From Siphonodentalium dalli (lineage: Eukaryota > Mollusca > Scaphopoda > Gadilida > Siphonodentaliidae), in NCBI GenBank assembly GCA_032622095.1, contig CP136063.1, positions 267,707,426-267,771,425 of the forward strand: 64,000 nucleotides of DNA. The letters are read 5' to 3'. The notes under the pieces were generated by a model. That model saw only the letters and a list, made by a program, of their open reading frames with translations, ran no database searches and was not told the DNA's origin. The position numbers and the translations under genes were made by a program. Of the stretch, positions 1 to 10,789 are shown piece by piece. How positions within the stretch are numbered: the stretch's first letter is position 1; each line of letters starts with the position of its first letter.

Positions 1-115
1 TTATGTCGCTTATTATGAATACCAATGTATTAGCATGATCAGTTACAGCTGCAATAATCAAACCAACATGCACATAGTTAGAAGAAACCGAACAGTCAGA
101 AACATATCACCCTGT

Positions 116-139
116 ATATCTATATAGATGAGTAGGATA

Positions 140-171
<32 letters not shown>

Positions 172-260
172 GGTCTATCTGTCTGTCTGTTCGGATTTTT
201 CTGCCAGACAGCTGGACCGATTTAAACCAAATTTAGCATGGTGACTCGGTTATAACGGCG
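116..260 (+). repeat. TCTG microsatellite inside a repeat head
   Basis: An imperfect TCTG/GTCT microsatellite (about 142-190) follows an AT-rich TATCTATATAGATGAGTAGG head. After it comes a segment containing CTGCCAGACAGCTGGACCG, then a sequence about an unseen start of a dispersed repeat. A related head (TATCTATATATATATA, then AGTAGG and TGTCTG) occurs again near 592-632 without the microsatellite. This suggests a dispersed element whose 5' end carries the microsatellite. I cannot assign a family. Confidence 0.5.
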
Positions 261-326
261 TTATGTTTTCAAAATGTTTATTAAAACAAATTTAATTAAA
301 TAAATCATTTGTTTTTTTTTTTAAAT

Positions 327-590
327 AAGCTCACTATTGGGCTTATTTCAAAATAAAATAAGTCCAATGTGAACCTATGTGAATATTTAGGTCCAGTATG
401 AACATATATACACGATGATATGTTGCTGCATCAAATATACGCGCTCTTTAATGTGCTTTCAGTGTGGCCCGCGCCATCCAATGGAATAACGGGTATAAGT
501 CCGCTATGGGCTTATTTCATAATCAAATAAGTCCAATGTGACTAATGTCAATATTAAGGTCCTATTTGCACGATGACATATTGAAGTATA
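327..590 (+). repeat. Diverged tandem duplication, period about 172 bp
   Basis: The block starting near 327 (GGGCTTATTTCAAAATAAAA, then TAAGTCCAATGTGA) is repeated in diverged form near 498 (GGGCTTATTTCATAATCAAA, then TAAGTCCAATGTGA). Both copies continue into an AATATT..AGGTCC segment and a CACGATGA segment. Each copy also holds a small inverted repeat, GGCTTATTT against AAATAAGTC. No coding signal is seen. Confidence 0.6.
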
Positions 591-2509
591 TTATCTATAT
601 ATATATAAAAGAGTAGGTTCTGTCTGCCGGGCACACAGGGGTCACAGGCCCCTCCGATGCAGAATAAAGAGGCTCCAAAAAGGAGGCATGTTTCAGCTTG
701 TATATATAAATTTTATGTTCGTCATCAATTTTGTATTTGCGCAAATGTTAATCGAGAGGGCGGATGTAAGTTGTGGTAATGTGTGCCGTTGTGGCCCGAT
801 TAATTTTGTAATTTTATATTTCAATAAACCGAAATACTAAAGTGCATTGATTGTGGCATTATCGATTGACACATTCGATAGATTGAGGGCAATAAAACAC
901 CCAAACAATTTGTAACCAAACTCCCCCTGCCGTAATAAGATTTAAAATAGTTTATTTATATATTCTTGCTGCCTTTATCGCATTGGACAAACATTGTTTT
1001 TTGTATAGTAAAGATCATCGTTGTTTTAATTAGTTGTCATGCAGAACGATTTATAACATTTTATAACAATACGAGGCATGTTTTTAACACAAGGCGAGAT
1101 GAGTTATCCGTAATTCGAACAAATGACAACAAATGAGTAACTGGGATAGCATCATTCACATAGTCACAGGGGGATTTCACTGTCGACTTTCTTGACGGAA
1201 GTCCTGGATCGAAGTGGCCAAGTTTCTACCTAAACTTCTAGTATATACTATGGCAGCCACACCCTTGGCCCTGCAACGAAAACGCCTCTGATTGGACCAC
1301 ATTACGGACCGGTTTGACCAGCACTTAGGGGCAGATCAAATGGCCCATGCCAGTTATATTGAGATATAACTATCATCAGTCATTTTCCCACGACACAAAT
1401 TATATAGACGCTGCAAAGCAAAGAGTGAGGCCTAATTAACCATAATCACGTCACATCCCATAGTATTACAAAGTCCCCGGTTTGTCAAGCAATCACAGAA
1501 CGATTTATAAACACCTTACCGTTGGATTTCTATAAAAGTGAATGGGATCAAGATCCCATCCCAATCAGCCATATTATCATGATTAATATGTTTCATCAGC
1601 ATTCCCGCTTGTGGTCATTGTGTTCTGCAATTTAACAATTTAACTGGGAGGCTCGGACGGATCAGATAGATGCTCATGGCGTTTATGGCATGTTCACATG
1701 TATAGCTGCAAGAACATATCTGCCAGAAAATATCATGCACAAATGTAGCCTGACATGTTATTGCTTTTTTTTTTTACTTTAAACATATTTTATTCGTATA
1801 TATTTACATACTAAGTGTTGTCATCACTAAATCCAGCATTGTGATTGGTCGGCGCCCACGTGGCTAGTTGCAGTTATTTCTCGGTGAATGTGCAACGGCT
1901 CAATAACACCATGATCATAACAACATCGATACGTCATTGGGTTTGGAAAGACGAACGCGTAATGTTTTGGGCGCATTTGGACTCGCGCAGGATTGACTTA
2001 ATATATCATCGGGTTTCAATATGAAGAGAAATTGTTCCTATTAACTTTTGCCAAGGGTGCTATTGGGTATTTTGGGCTGTTTTTGTCACGATACACTTTT
2101 CGATTTAAATACATTTACAAAAGTGGCTTTTTCGCTAAATGTATATAAATATAAGGATTAACTGTCATGTGGACTATTTTTATGGAGATGTAACCGTGAG
2201 GTAAGTGGTCATAACTCGTGTGTTCGTGGACTGATTACCGATGGGTGATTTGGTTTGTTCAGAACCGTATTCACGTTGTGGCATCCAGGCGGTTTTTTCG
2301 GGGCAAACAATCTAAAGTCTATATTGGAGTATTGAACCGACGTATGACATTTGTACATGGACGTCGCTAGAGCGTCTGCGTTTGGGATACCCAACTTGGA
2401 GATTAAAACTACACCAACTAAAGTAGGCTGAATTTTTCAAATCCGAGCAATTTCTAATGGGGGGAGGTCTCAGGTCGGATGGTGTCAGGTCGGGAATTTC
2501 CAACACGTT
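591..2509. other. AT-rich stretch with no recognisable gene
   Basis: Reading frames here are short and show no recognisable domain. The only structure I see is the second copy of the AGTAGG..TGTCTG repeat head at its start and a T-rich run near 1767-1776. I see no promoter or splice structure that I would defend. Confidence 0.5.
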
Positions 2510-2634
2510 GAGAGCTTGATGCCACTCTCATGGTGGAGAAATCACGTGGTTTCGAGTTGATGAGTATCACGCATTCAAAATGGCCGAGGCGACCAGAAAC
2601 CAAGAAAAGGGTAAGAAACTAGGATAATGATATA

Positions 2635-3095
2635 TGTGACCCGCCACATCAAATCCAGTCGTAAGCCGGGATTTGTTGTACCCTGTGCCAATGCATTCTC
2701 TTATATATGCGAGTCGACCATAGGTCGCCTCGCATATATAAGAGAATGCATTGGCCTGACAATTTTTTACAATTTTAATAATTTTTTCTTGTATTCTATA
2801 ACAATTTTATAATTTCACCCATACAGAGCCCCAGGCAAACATGAGCAGACGACACTCTTCTATATGCTTCTATATATGTGTGGGGCTCCCTGCAGGGTAA
2901 TGGATGTTTTTTATTTTATGTCCTAAAAATTGTAAGAAACATTTATTAAAAAAAAATGAAAAAAAACATTGTTAGGCCAATGCATTCTCTTATATATGCG
3001 AGGCGACCTATGGTCGACTCGCATATATAAGAGAATGCATTGGCACAGGGTAAAAAAATCCCGACTTACGACTGGATTTGATATGGCGGGTCACA
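2635..3095 (+). mobile_element. Composite nested hairpin MITE, copy 1
   Basis: This 461-bp element starts TGTGACCCGCCA and ends TGGCGGGTCACA, flanked by TA on both sides, as expected of Tc1/mariner-type target duplications. The outer terminal repeat is about 46 bp. It encloses an inner element (2681-3050) starting CCCTGTGCCAATGC and ending GCATTGGCACAGGG, also TA-flanked. Each inner end is itself a near-perfect palindrome of about 69 nt with a 27-bp stem and a CGACC-ATA-GGTCG core. The two palindromes differ in orientation by one asymmetric pair. The centre holds a GAGCCCCA..TGGGGCTC pair. There is no coding capacity, so any transposase must be supplied in trans. Confidence 0.85.
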
Positions 3096-3436
3096 TATTA
3101 CATAGTATTTTGACAACTACGAGCATATGCTATACTATACCTCATTTGTTTCAAAACATCCGTTTGCTAAAACTACAGGCCAATTTCGAATATAGTTTCT
3201 GTCCAATTATTTTCACATGAGTTACGGCAATTTTTCGACTTAGAATTTGACCGCATTTTGGCATTGAAATTAGGGATATATCAGATATTCTTTGTAAGCT
3301 CAAATTATTATTTAATTTTGCGGTTGTCCATTTCGAAAGGGCTAAAGGGCGTATTTTGCCACGCCCTAGCAATGCTCTTGCAATGTTTAAGCATGCTGAT
3401 ACCTCATTTGTGTCCAAACGCAAAGTTGTTTGCTCT

Positions 3437-3532
3437 AACATTCTGACCAAAGTTGTCAGTCGAAGAATTCTCCTAGATGTATGGACTGGTGTATTCCACA
3501 AACATCCGACTGATAACTTTGGTCAGAATGTT
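3437..3532. repeat. Short hairpin with 26-bp arms
   Basis: Positions 3437-3462 (AACATTCTGACC...) and 3507-3532 (...GGTCAGAATGTT) are reverse complements over 26 bp with one mismatch, separated by 44 bp. This could be a tiny palindromic MITE or an extrusion-prone hairpin. No terminal duplication is evident. Confidence 0.65.
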
Positions 3533-3921
3533 ATAGAAAACTATTGATTATTTCGGAACAAATAAAATATCAACTTGTTTTTAAAATAAACTAGCATATG
3601 CTCGTAACAGTCCAAATGCTGCGTTTTGTGTCAGTTCCTCATACATTATGTCTTCGTACGTTTGCCACATCCATTTTGAATGCCTTGTAGTCACCAACCT
3701 CGAAACCACGTGATTCCCCATCATGAGTCTAGATGCTATAGGATATTGCAGTTTTACAGGTTCGGATTTCAAAATGTTCTCACACTGGGCAGTGGGGTTC
3801 TGGTCCCTCTACGGCGGCAATCAAACACTGCTAATCAATTAATAAAAGACTAATTATGATCAATTTAAATGTCAAGGGAGTGCAATTAGTATTATTCAGA
3901 ATTTCTTCCTGGTTCAATTGT

Positions 3922-3939
3922 GGGGGGGGGGGGGGGGGG
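3922..3939 (+). repeat. Poly(G) tract, 18 bp
   Basis: An uninterrupted run of 18 G follows TTCAATTGT. Similar long G or C runs occur at 46027-46045, 52103-52119 and 54658-54672. Exact lengths of such tracts are often unreliable in assemblies. Confidence 0.9.
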
Positions 3940-4084
3940 TTGCAGTTGGAAATTCCAAGGTGGACAACACCAATCATGGCCCTCTAGCCACTGTCTTCCC
4001 AGCATCAGTTCTTTTTTCACCGAGTGAACATGCGGTTTGTTGCTTATGCATGTAGTATGGCATTGCGCCCATGCACTAATTTAA

Positions 4085-4453
4085 CCCTTTACCCAACAAA
4101 CCGGCCAAAACCGGCCAAATAAAGCTTCAACAGCCTAAAATATCTTCGGTCTGTCTCAATAGAACCATACACATATGGATATCATTGGAACCGGCTCCTT
4201 GACCACATTGTGATAGTTACAGTTATGCCCTGTGCCAATGCATTCTCTTATATATGCGAGTCGACCATAGGTCGCCTCGCATATATAAGAGAATGCATTG
4301 GCCTAAAAAAAATATTTTTCTACATTCTTTGACAATTTTATAATTTTTAATATGTTAAGCCAATGCATTCTCTTATATATGCGAGGCGACCTATGGTCGA
4401 CTCGCATATATAAGAGAATGCATTGGCACAGGGACGTTCTGTTGGGTAAAGGG
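4085..4453 (+). mobile_element. piggyBac-type MITE with TTAA duplications
   Basis: The 369-bp element begins CCCTTTACCCAACA and ends with its exact reverse complement TGTTGGGTAAAGGG. It is flanked on both sides by TTAA (4081-4084 and 4454-4457). A TTAA target and CCC-starting terminal repeats are hallmarks of the piggyBac superfamily. It has no coding capacity. A hairpin element (4228-4433) has inserted close to its right end, leaving only CGTTCTG-type sequence before the terminal repeat. The piggyBac relic at 19538-21197 is a possible relative of its mobiliser, but I found no matching terminal repeats around that relic. Confidence 0.85.
4228..4433 (+). mobile_element. Solo inner hairpin element, short form
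   Basis: This 206-bp element starts CCCTGTGCCAATGC and ends with the reverse complement. It consists of the two palindromic hairpins seen in the composite MITEs, separated by only a short AT-rich linker; the GAGCCCCA..TGGGGCTC core is missing. It lies inside the piggyBac-type MITE at 4085-4453. No clear TA duplication flanks it (TATG on the left, ACGT on the right). It therefore either inserted imperfectly or arose by internal deletion. Confidence 0.8.
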
Positions 4454-4645
4454 TTAAATGGCGTTAGTCGAACACTTGGGTAATCATTGGACTCTTCATT
4501 CAATCGCTAAGCTGTGATGTTCTTTACTGAAAATTGTAACAATGGGATTGTGATCTAATAACTATATTTAGTCTATTGTCTTGGTAACATGTCATTGGCG
4601 AACATAGAAGAACCCGGATTTGAATACACCCGGATGTCTACTATA

Positions 4646-5103
4646 TGTGCCCCGCCATATCAAATCCAGTCCTAAGTCGGGATTTTTGTACCCTGTGCCA
4701 ATGCATTCTCTTATATATGCGAGTCGACCATAGGTCGCCTCGCATATATAAGAGAATGCATTGGCCTAACAATGTTTTACAATTTTAATAATTTTTTCTT
4801 GTATTCTTTAACAATTTTATAATTTCACCCATACATAGCCCCAGACAAACATGAGCAGACGACACTCTTCTATATGCTTCTATATATGTGTGCGGCTCCC
4901 TGCAGGGTAATGGATGTTTTTTATTTTATGTCCTAAAAAATGTAAGAAACATTTATTAAAAAAAAATGATAAAAAATTGTTAGGCCAATGCATTCTCTTA
5001 TATATGCGAGGCGACCTATGGTCGACTCGCATATATAAGAGAATGCATTGGCACAGGGTAAAAAAATCCCGACTTACGACTGGATTTGATATGGCGGGTC
5101 ACA
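4646..5103 (+). mobile_element. Composite nested hairpin MITE, copy 2
   Basis: This 458-bp copy is very similar to 2635-3095, with the same order: outer terminal repeat (TGTGCCCCGCCA, one mutation), inner element 4691-5058, two hairpins and a central GAGCCCCA..TGGGGCTC pair. The flanks read TATA on each side, consistent with a TA duplication. High similarity to copy 1 across the spacer suggests that the composite moved as one unit. Confidence 0.85.
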
Positions 5104-6109
5104 TATACTGCCATTAACACACAATATTTTATTTTAATTTTATTCAGCACTGTCTCGCCGATATATATCGAGTTACAATATATCGTGTTAATGCAGTCTA
5201 TTTACGCAGTCTATATATGTGCAAATAAAGGAAGTGTAATGTAAAAGCATTAAATAAGATACAATGAAGTCAGGCCACACGTAAATGGTTGCGTATTTCT
5301 AAACCATTTCAAACACCAGGACCCAAATTTGAATTCTAGAATTGGGCATTTTTCGTCATTAAGCATTTGGCAATCGTCGGTAGGTATATATATATATATA
5401 TATATAGCTATATGTTCGCGGAAGCCACATTAGGGAGACATTTGTGTGTAAATAACCCACATTAGGGCGACTTTTACATTAGGGCGACTTTTTGTGTGTC
5501 CCCCTAATGTTTAGCGTGTTTTTTAAGTGAATTTAACATGCAAATTTATATATTTTTCGTATCATGTGTGATCTCTGTGACACTATTATTCACCAACTGT
5601 CGATAGTTTTTGCGCGGAATGAATATTTTAATAGATATATGCAATTAAATTATCGGTAGTGTATATCTGACAGTGTTACAGACCGACATTAGGGGGACCT
5701 GGTTTTATTGTGATAAATACTGTTAATTTGGGAATATGTTTGCATGACGAAGACTGATTATGGGTTATATCTTATAATTAAAACCGCTTACTCAATATCA
5801 ACTTTTAAAATTCAAAATCCTGAGATATATTTCGATTTACGTATTTTGCGGTGATATTTTCTACGACACAGGAGATATAGAATTACATCTGAATAAACCA
5901 TGCATTAAGTAGACAACCACATTGGTCAGTTACTAATGAGGTTTGATATATGGGTAATTTGGCCCGGAAAATATTATCAGATAGGTCCCATTGACATTAG
6001 ATGTCCTAAAGGGACAATAACAACGCATTTAACTAACTAATTGATTATAGACCAAAAATGGTTGCAATCTGGTCGGTGTAAGTTTAAACACGGGGATGAC
6101 CCATATAGT
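5104..6109. other. AT-rich stretch with TA microsatellite and ATTAGGG motifs
   Basis: No gene is seen. A (TA)11 run lies at 5385-5406. Between about 5430 and 5700 the motif ACATTAGGG followed by AGAC, CGAC or GGAC occurs four times, and its reverse CCCCCTAATGT once. The same motif recurs in the repeat arrays at 15.0-15.9 kb and 24-34 kb and in single copies near 48.05-48.1 kb. Confidence 0.55.
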
Positions 6110-7093
6110 GTGGTATAGATGCCGTTGACCTCAGACGCCTTTGAGGGTCAAATTTGAGCAATAAAGAGCGTTCTTTATAAGTTGAAAGTATTTGTAGGAA
6201 AATTGGTACAAATGAACCACCCAACTTGATGAATGTCACGCGATAGGCATCTTCGACCCAAGATGACTTACATGGGTATATAATCAATAAAGAGCGTTTA
6301 TCATCATTCCAGAAGATATGTGAGAAAATTGGTGACAAAAGTCGAATGACGCAGGGCATGTCAAGGGAATGGGTTTGTTGACCTCAAATTATTTAAAGAT
6401 GCACTAATAATAAGAAATTAAAAGATAAATGTAACTTTATCCGGATGCCGCTGATCTCAGACGATTTTAATGGACAAATGTGAGCAATAAAGAGCGTTAG
6501 TTATAGGCTCAAAGTATAATTTGGGATAACTGGTACAGATGAATCACCCGACCAGGTGGTTGTCACGCGATAGGCGTCTTTGACCTCAGATGACTTACAT
6601 GGTCATATAATCAATAAAGAGCGTTTATTTTCATTCCTGAAGATGAGTGGGGGAAATTTGTGACAAAACTGGAATGACGCAGGGCGTGTCAAAGGAGTGG
6701 GTGTGTTGACCTCACACGATTTAAAGATGCACTAATAATTTGCAATTAAAAGAAAAAAATTAACTCTATCCGGATGCCGTTGATCTCAGACGACTTTAAT
6801 GGGCAAATGCGAGCAATGAAGGCATTCGCTATAGGCTCAAAGTATATGAAGAAAAATTGGTACAGATGAATCACCCGACCAGGTGATTTCACGTGATAGG
6901 CGTCTTTGACCTCAGATGATTTCATTGATATACAATCATTAAAGAGCGTTTATTATTATTTCATGGAGATATGTGGAGAAATTGATGCAAAAAAGTGACA
7001 TGACGCAGGGAATGTCACGGGATTGGTTTTGTTTACCTATAATGGTTTTGAAGAGGCACTAATAATCAGCAATTAAGAGATAGTTTAACTTTG
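6110..7093 (+). repeat. Three tandem 327-bp units
   Basis: Three diverged copies start near 6110, 6437 and 6766, each with GATGCCG(T/C)TGA(T/C)CTCAGACG. Each unit carries GCAATAAAGAGCGTT (the third copy is degraded) and then, about 125 bp later, AATAAAGAGCGTTTAT or a close variant. It then continues into TGACGCAGGG..TGTCA and a GCACTAATAAT segment. A truncated fourth start follows (TTTAACTTTGGC). The two halves of each unit look related to each other. Reading frames are not conserved between copies, so this is a tandem repeat rather than a gene. Confidence 0.75.
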
Positions 7094-9350
7094 GCTTCGA
7101 ACAGCTGGGTTCTGTTAAATTACAAGTACCGGGGAGGGCTAAATTTGCATTCGTTATGGTGATTGATACATGACGGTACACATGCGTGGTGGGCTACATA
7201 CTGTGAGCGTATCCATCAAAGCAGTCATGAATGGGGTCGACCGATGACACGTCATAGACGGTTACGCATTCCAAAAAACGCTTAGCCTACATTTCGGCTA
7301 GATTAGTTAAAACTTCAATGACTGTTCACTATAGCAAATCAACATGATTGGGAGAGGGGTATTGTTAGAATGGATGCGCCACGGTATATTCTAGAAGTCA
7401 AGATGTGTCAACCACAGTATACAAGGCCCGTGGTGTTTTCAAAACCACGCGTGGCCAACATTTTAACACGGAAAAAACACGGAAAAATCGCACGTGGTCT
7501 TAGCGTCAATGAATACAGAATTGTCAGATAAAATCTTTTATAATAAAAAACAATTTCATATATTGAATTATATATATATATCATATTTGTTTATCTGTGT
7601 CTATGGCCTTTATATCCATGTCATGTTTTGTTGTCGCATTTTATTTTAGTTGGCCTTACTATTTTCTTGTGTTTGTTCATATTACATGTACGCAAATGGT
7701 TTCGGTAGTTTGTGCGGCGATATCGTGTTCTAACAAATGGCTGAAAAATTGGATATAACATTACAAAGATTCATAAGTTAAAGACATATTATGCACTTGT
7801 TCGGACGCGTGAAACTGATTAGTTAGTATGCATGCGCTATGCCATGAGGGGATGTATGAATTCTACTAACATTGCCGAAAATCTCAAACAAATCGACCGT
7901 ACCACTTCATAGAAAACATCGTCTGAACTACTATATTATACGCTCAATTGTAAATAATTTACTTCCCGATTCGGGACGAATCTATCGGCGGTAAATTAAC
8001 ACAAATGATTTCGCCATCGGGGGGTCACTGTATTTAATGCATAATATATAAGAATTACGGTGTGTTCTGTCAATTTGGATATAATATTTGTAAAAATAAC
8101 TACTTTCAGCAAGATATTCTCCATTTCTATTTCATCACCCTACCGGAGTGTTTCAGATCACTTTAAAATATCGAATTTAATGTCCAAAACGTAACTAAAG
8201 TTTTAAATTTAAATTAATTTGTTTTGAAAATGGGGATCAAAATTTTATATAAATAAAATTTAGTTTTTCCAAATTTAATTTAAAATGCTCATTTTCAACA
8301 ATTAATAAAATTTTCAAGAATTGTTAGTATCAAAGTAATTTCATATATATGCACATATGCATATTTTATAGCACACACAATATAACATTTTTTTATGAGT
8401 AATCGCGGTATATGGTATCTTTACTTTCTTTGGGCCAATTTTTACAATCGACGGGTTGAATTTCGATAAAATTTCCGTTAAATAAATGATGCTGCCAATC
8501 GCACAAAGGAATCACCACGAGAATACCACGCAGCCAAGAACGATTATCGACGATTAACACGCAATTAAGTAAAGTAATTGCCATGAAGATATAGCAGATA
8601 GACTGGGATCGACTACAGAATGGTTAACTGTAGCAGTCGTGGCCAGTCCCAAATATGTAAGTAGAATGACTGCTATCTTCTGAGAAGAACCCATCGTACA
8701 TGTATATCCCTGGAATTTTCTTCCTAATGTATGGACAAATTAATGCCATATCCGGTATCGGTATCTCTTTGATTTCACCTCATCACGCAAGAGGTATAAA
8801 ATCAGCCAGTGCACAGATGCCACGAACTTGTCGATGCGGCCTCGTTTGTTGTAACTCGATATAAGGTTATCAATTAGCCTGAAATTTATCCTGTGTGTGT
8901 TCCAATATTGATGTACAGCTTTATATGTATGAATAGTTTCGTAAATTCCAATCTAAAATGCAATTGTACTTGAATTGTGCCAATAGAGACCGATGGTGCT
9001 TGTATTTAAACAATTATTGTGTAGTTTTGTGTACGGAAGTACACCAGAGCCGGTAGTAAGATTATATATATGATTGTACTGATTTGTGTAACCAGTCAGA
9101 TTTGGCTCCCATTACTCCCAAGTGTCAGAAGCTGTTAATGAATAAAATTATCTTGGAATTCAGTTTAGTAATACTGGTAAATTCATACATGGTTCACAGC
9201 ATGAGACGTTTCCGTTGCGCGCGAAGCCACCTCGCGCGATTTAAATGGGACGGACTGGCCTCATTTCGGTTTAGGGAAGAGTTTAACACACCAGATGGTC
9301 TGGGCAATTTGCGAAAAATACTTGAAGATTAAGAAAGCTCCTCAAAAGTG
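7094..9350. other. AT-rich stretch with no recognisable gene
   Basis: Short unrelated reading frames only, none with a recognisable domain. The part from 8160 to 8330 is very AT-rich. I see no repeat family or RNA gene here. Confidence 0.5.
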
Positions 9351-9897
9351 CGGGTCCGTGAAGTTGGATCGAAGTTCGAAGTTCGAAATTCGGTGGAGAT
9401 TCGCGTGAAGTTAGATTGAAGTTCGAAATTCGGTGGAGATTCGACACCCACTTTTGTTTGCCTCAAATGCATTGTTTTGTTCCAATTCGTGTTACCCTGC
9501 TCGAATTTTGGGTCAAAAGTTATTTTTTTCACATTTTCTGAGATACTGCTGGACTTGGAAAATTTAGCCACGGCGCTGGACTTCAATATCAAGGCGCCGA
9601 AGGGAAGTGGCATTGTTTATGGCTGGATTGAGCTGAAATTTGGTATGTTTGATACTTTCCATAAGAGAATCAAGCAAACTAACGCTCAGCTTCGAGAAAT
9701 TACTCGATCTATAGGTTTGAATTTCAATCTGGGCGAATTTCGATCTGGATTGAAGTTCGAAATTCAGATTGAAATTCGACCCCCACTTTTGTTTGCCTTA
9801 AATGCATTGTTGTGTTCCAATTCGTGCTCCCCTGCTCGAATTTTGGGTCAAAAGTGATTTTTTTTTCACTTTTTCTGAGATACTGATGGACTCAGGG
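9351..9897 (+). repeat. Left arm of a 2.2-kb inverted repeat
   Basis: The arm begins with GTCCGTGAAGTTGGATCGAA and contains a run of TTCGAA-rich short repeats. It continues through a roughly 360-bp unit and part of a second. It matches the reverse complement of 10790-11560. The plus strand stays open from 9477 to 9857 (126 codons) and includes residues FNIKAPKGSGIVYGWIEL and FHKRIKQTNAQLREITRS. The equivalent peptide is open in both copies of the right arm. I recognise no family; it may be a captured exon or chance openness of near-identical copies. Confidence 0.7.
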
Positions 9898-10090
9898 GGG
9901 GGTCGGAAAAAAATTCCAGGCACGTATGATCATTTTAATTTTTTCCGGCCTCGGGGGACCCACCCACCCAATTTCTTCCGTTTCCGGCCTTTTTTCCAGG
10001 CAATTTTGGACACCCACCCCTTTTTTTTTCCGTTTCAGGAATTTTTTTCCGGTCAGTTTTGGATACCCACCCCCCTAAATTTAAGAAAAT
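9890..10090 (+). repeat. TTTTTTCCG/CACCC block, copy 1
   Basis: A G-run is followed by GTCGGAAAAAAATTCCAGGC, ACGTATG and several TTTTTCCG..CCCACCC modules. The same order (G-run, GTCGGAAATAAATTTCAGGC, ACGTATGG, TTTTTCCG and CACCCACCC modules) recurs at about 12270-12432. It is a shared repeat of unknown class placed between the arms of the inverted repeat. Confidence 0.6.
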
Positions 10091-10409
10091 TATCAACTGA
10101 GCAACCAAATAACTGATTATCCTGCATTATCATAATTTATTGCGCGATATTTGAATAGAACAGTGCATAATGAGATAACGATACTATTGGAATTTATCAT
10201 ATAAGTGTCATTAATCAAGAAATGTGTCAACATAATCACATTTCTAGGGATATATAGGCAGAGTGCCAAAGTTTGTATTAACATTCATTTTCATAATATA
10301 TAGTCACATGATCTAGTCACATAATCACATTTGAGTATTCTACAGAATACATGGTACCGGTACAACAAATTTCAGATTATTTGATATTTTTGATATTTGC
10401 TATGTGATA

Positions 10410-10580
10410 TACAGTAATGCCCTAATTAATTGACTCCATAACCACAGCAAAATAATGGGTAATTTTTCAGGATTTAGTTGGAAATATGGCTTGTTGTCAT
10501 TCATCGGAAAGCTCTCCCCTGAAAAAATTACCCATTATTCTGCTGTGGTTATGGAAACGTTTAATTAGTTCATTACTGTA
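10410..10580 (+). mobile_element. CAGTAATG MITE with TA duplications
   Basis: The element starts CAGTAATG (10412) and ends CATTACTG (10578), flanked by TA on each side. Its arms extend inward for about 55 bp with few mismatches, including CCATAACCACAGCA against TGCTGTGGTTATGG. CAGT-starting ends with a TA target are typical of pogo-like members of the Tc1/mariner superfamily. No coding capacity. A diverged second copy lies at 51614-51737. Confidence 0.75.
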
Positions 10581-10789
10581 TTGCTGGAACCAAATTGTTT
10601 ATCAAAACATGTGGAAATACAACTGTTCATCCCAGTTTATCCCAGTTTGAAGAATAATGCTAATACCAAACACAACCATGATATACCCGCGTGTCTCTTC
10701 TTGGTGCATCTCAGAAACCAGAACTGGGGAAACACGTTATAGCGTTGGCCATTGTGAAGAACCAGAACTGAGTTTATATCATGGTTTCA

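Larger units (their letters stand above)
2510..3745. repeat. Inverted repeat flanking a MITE insertion
   Basis: The left arm (about 2510-2605) contains AATCACGTGGTTTCGAG and GCATTCAAAATGG. Their reverse complements lie in the right arm (about 3645-3745), CATTTTGAATGC and CTCGAAACCACGTGATT, in mirrored order. A shorter match, CGAGCATATGC near 3120 against GCATATGCTCG near 3595, extends the symmetry inwards. The composite MITE at 2635-3095 sits inside the left arm and interrupts it. The minus strand across 3581-3772 is open for 63 codons, but no family is recognised. This could be an old foldback element or an inverted duplication. Confidence 0.55.

Noticed and set aside
3151-3501. 116-codon minus-strand frame as a gene
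   Set aside because: It overlaps the 3437-3532 hairpin and the inner part of an inverted repeat, with no recognised domain and a typical chance composition.
4228-4433. Hairpin element as piggyBac-type because it starts with CCC
   Set aside because: No copy of the inner element is flanked by TTAA; the full copies are flanked by TA.
5433-5700. TTAGGG occurrences as interstitial telomere sequence
   Set aside because: The hexamer is never in tandem, and it is embedded in a longer ATTAGGGAGAC motif.
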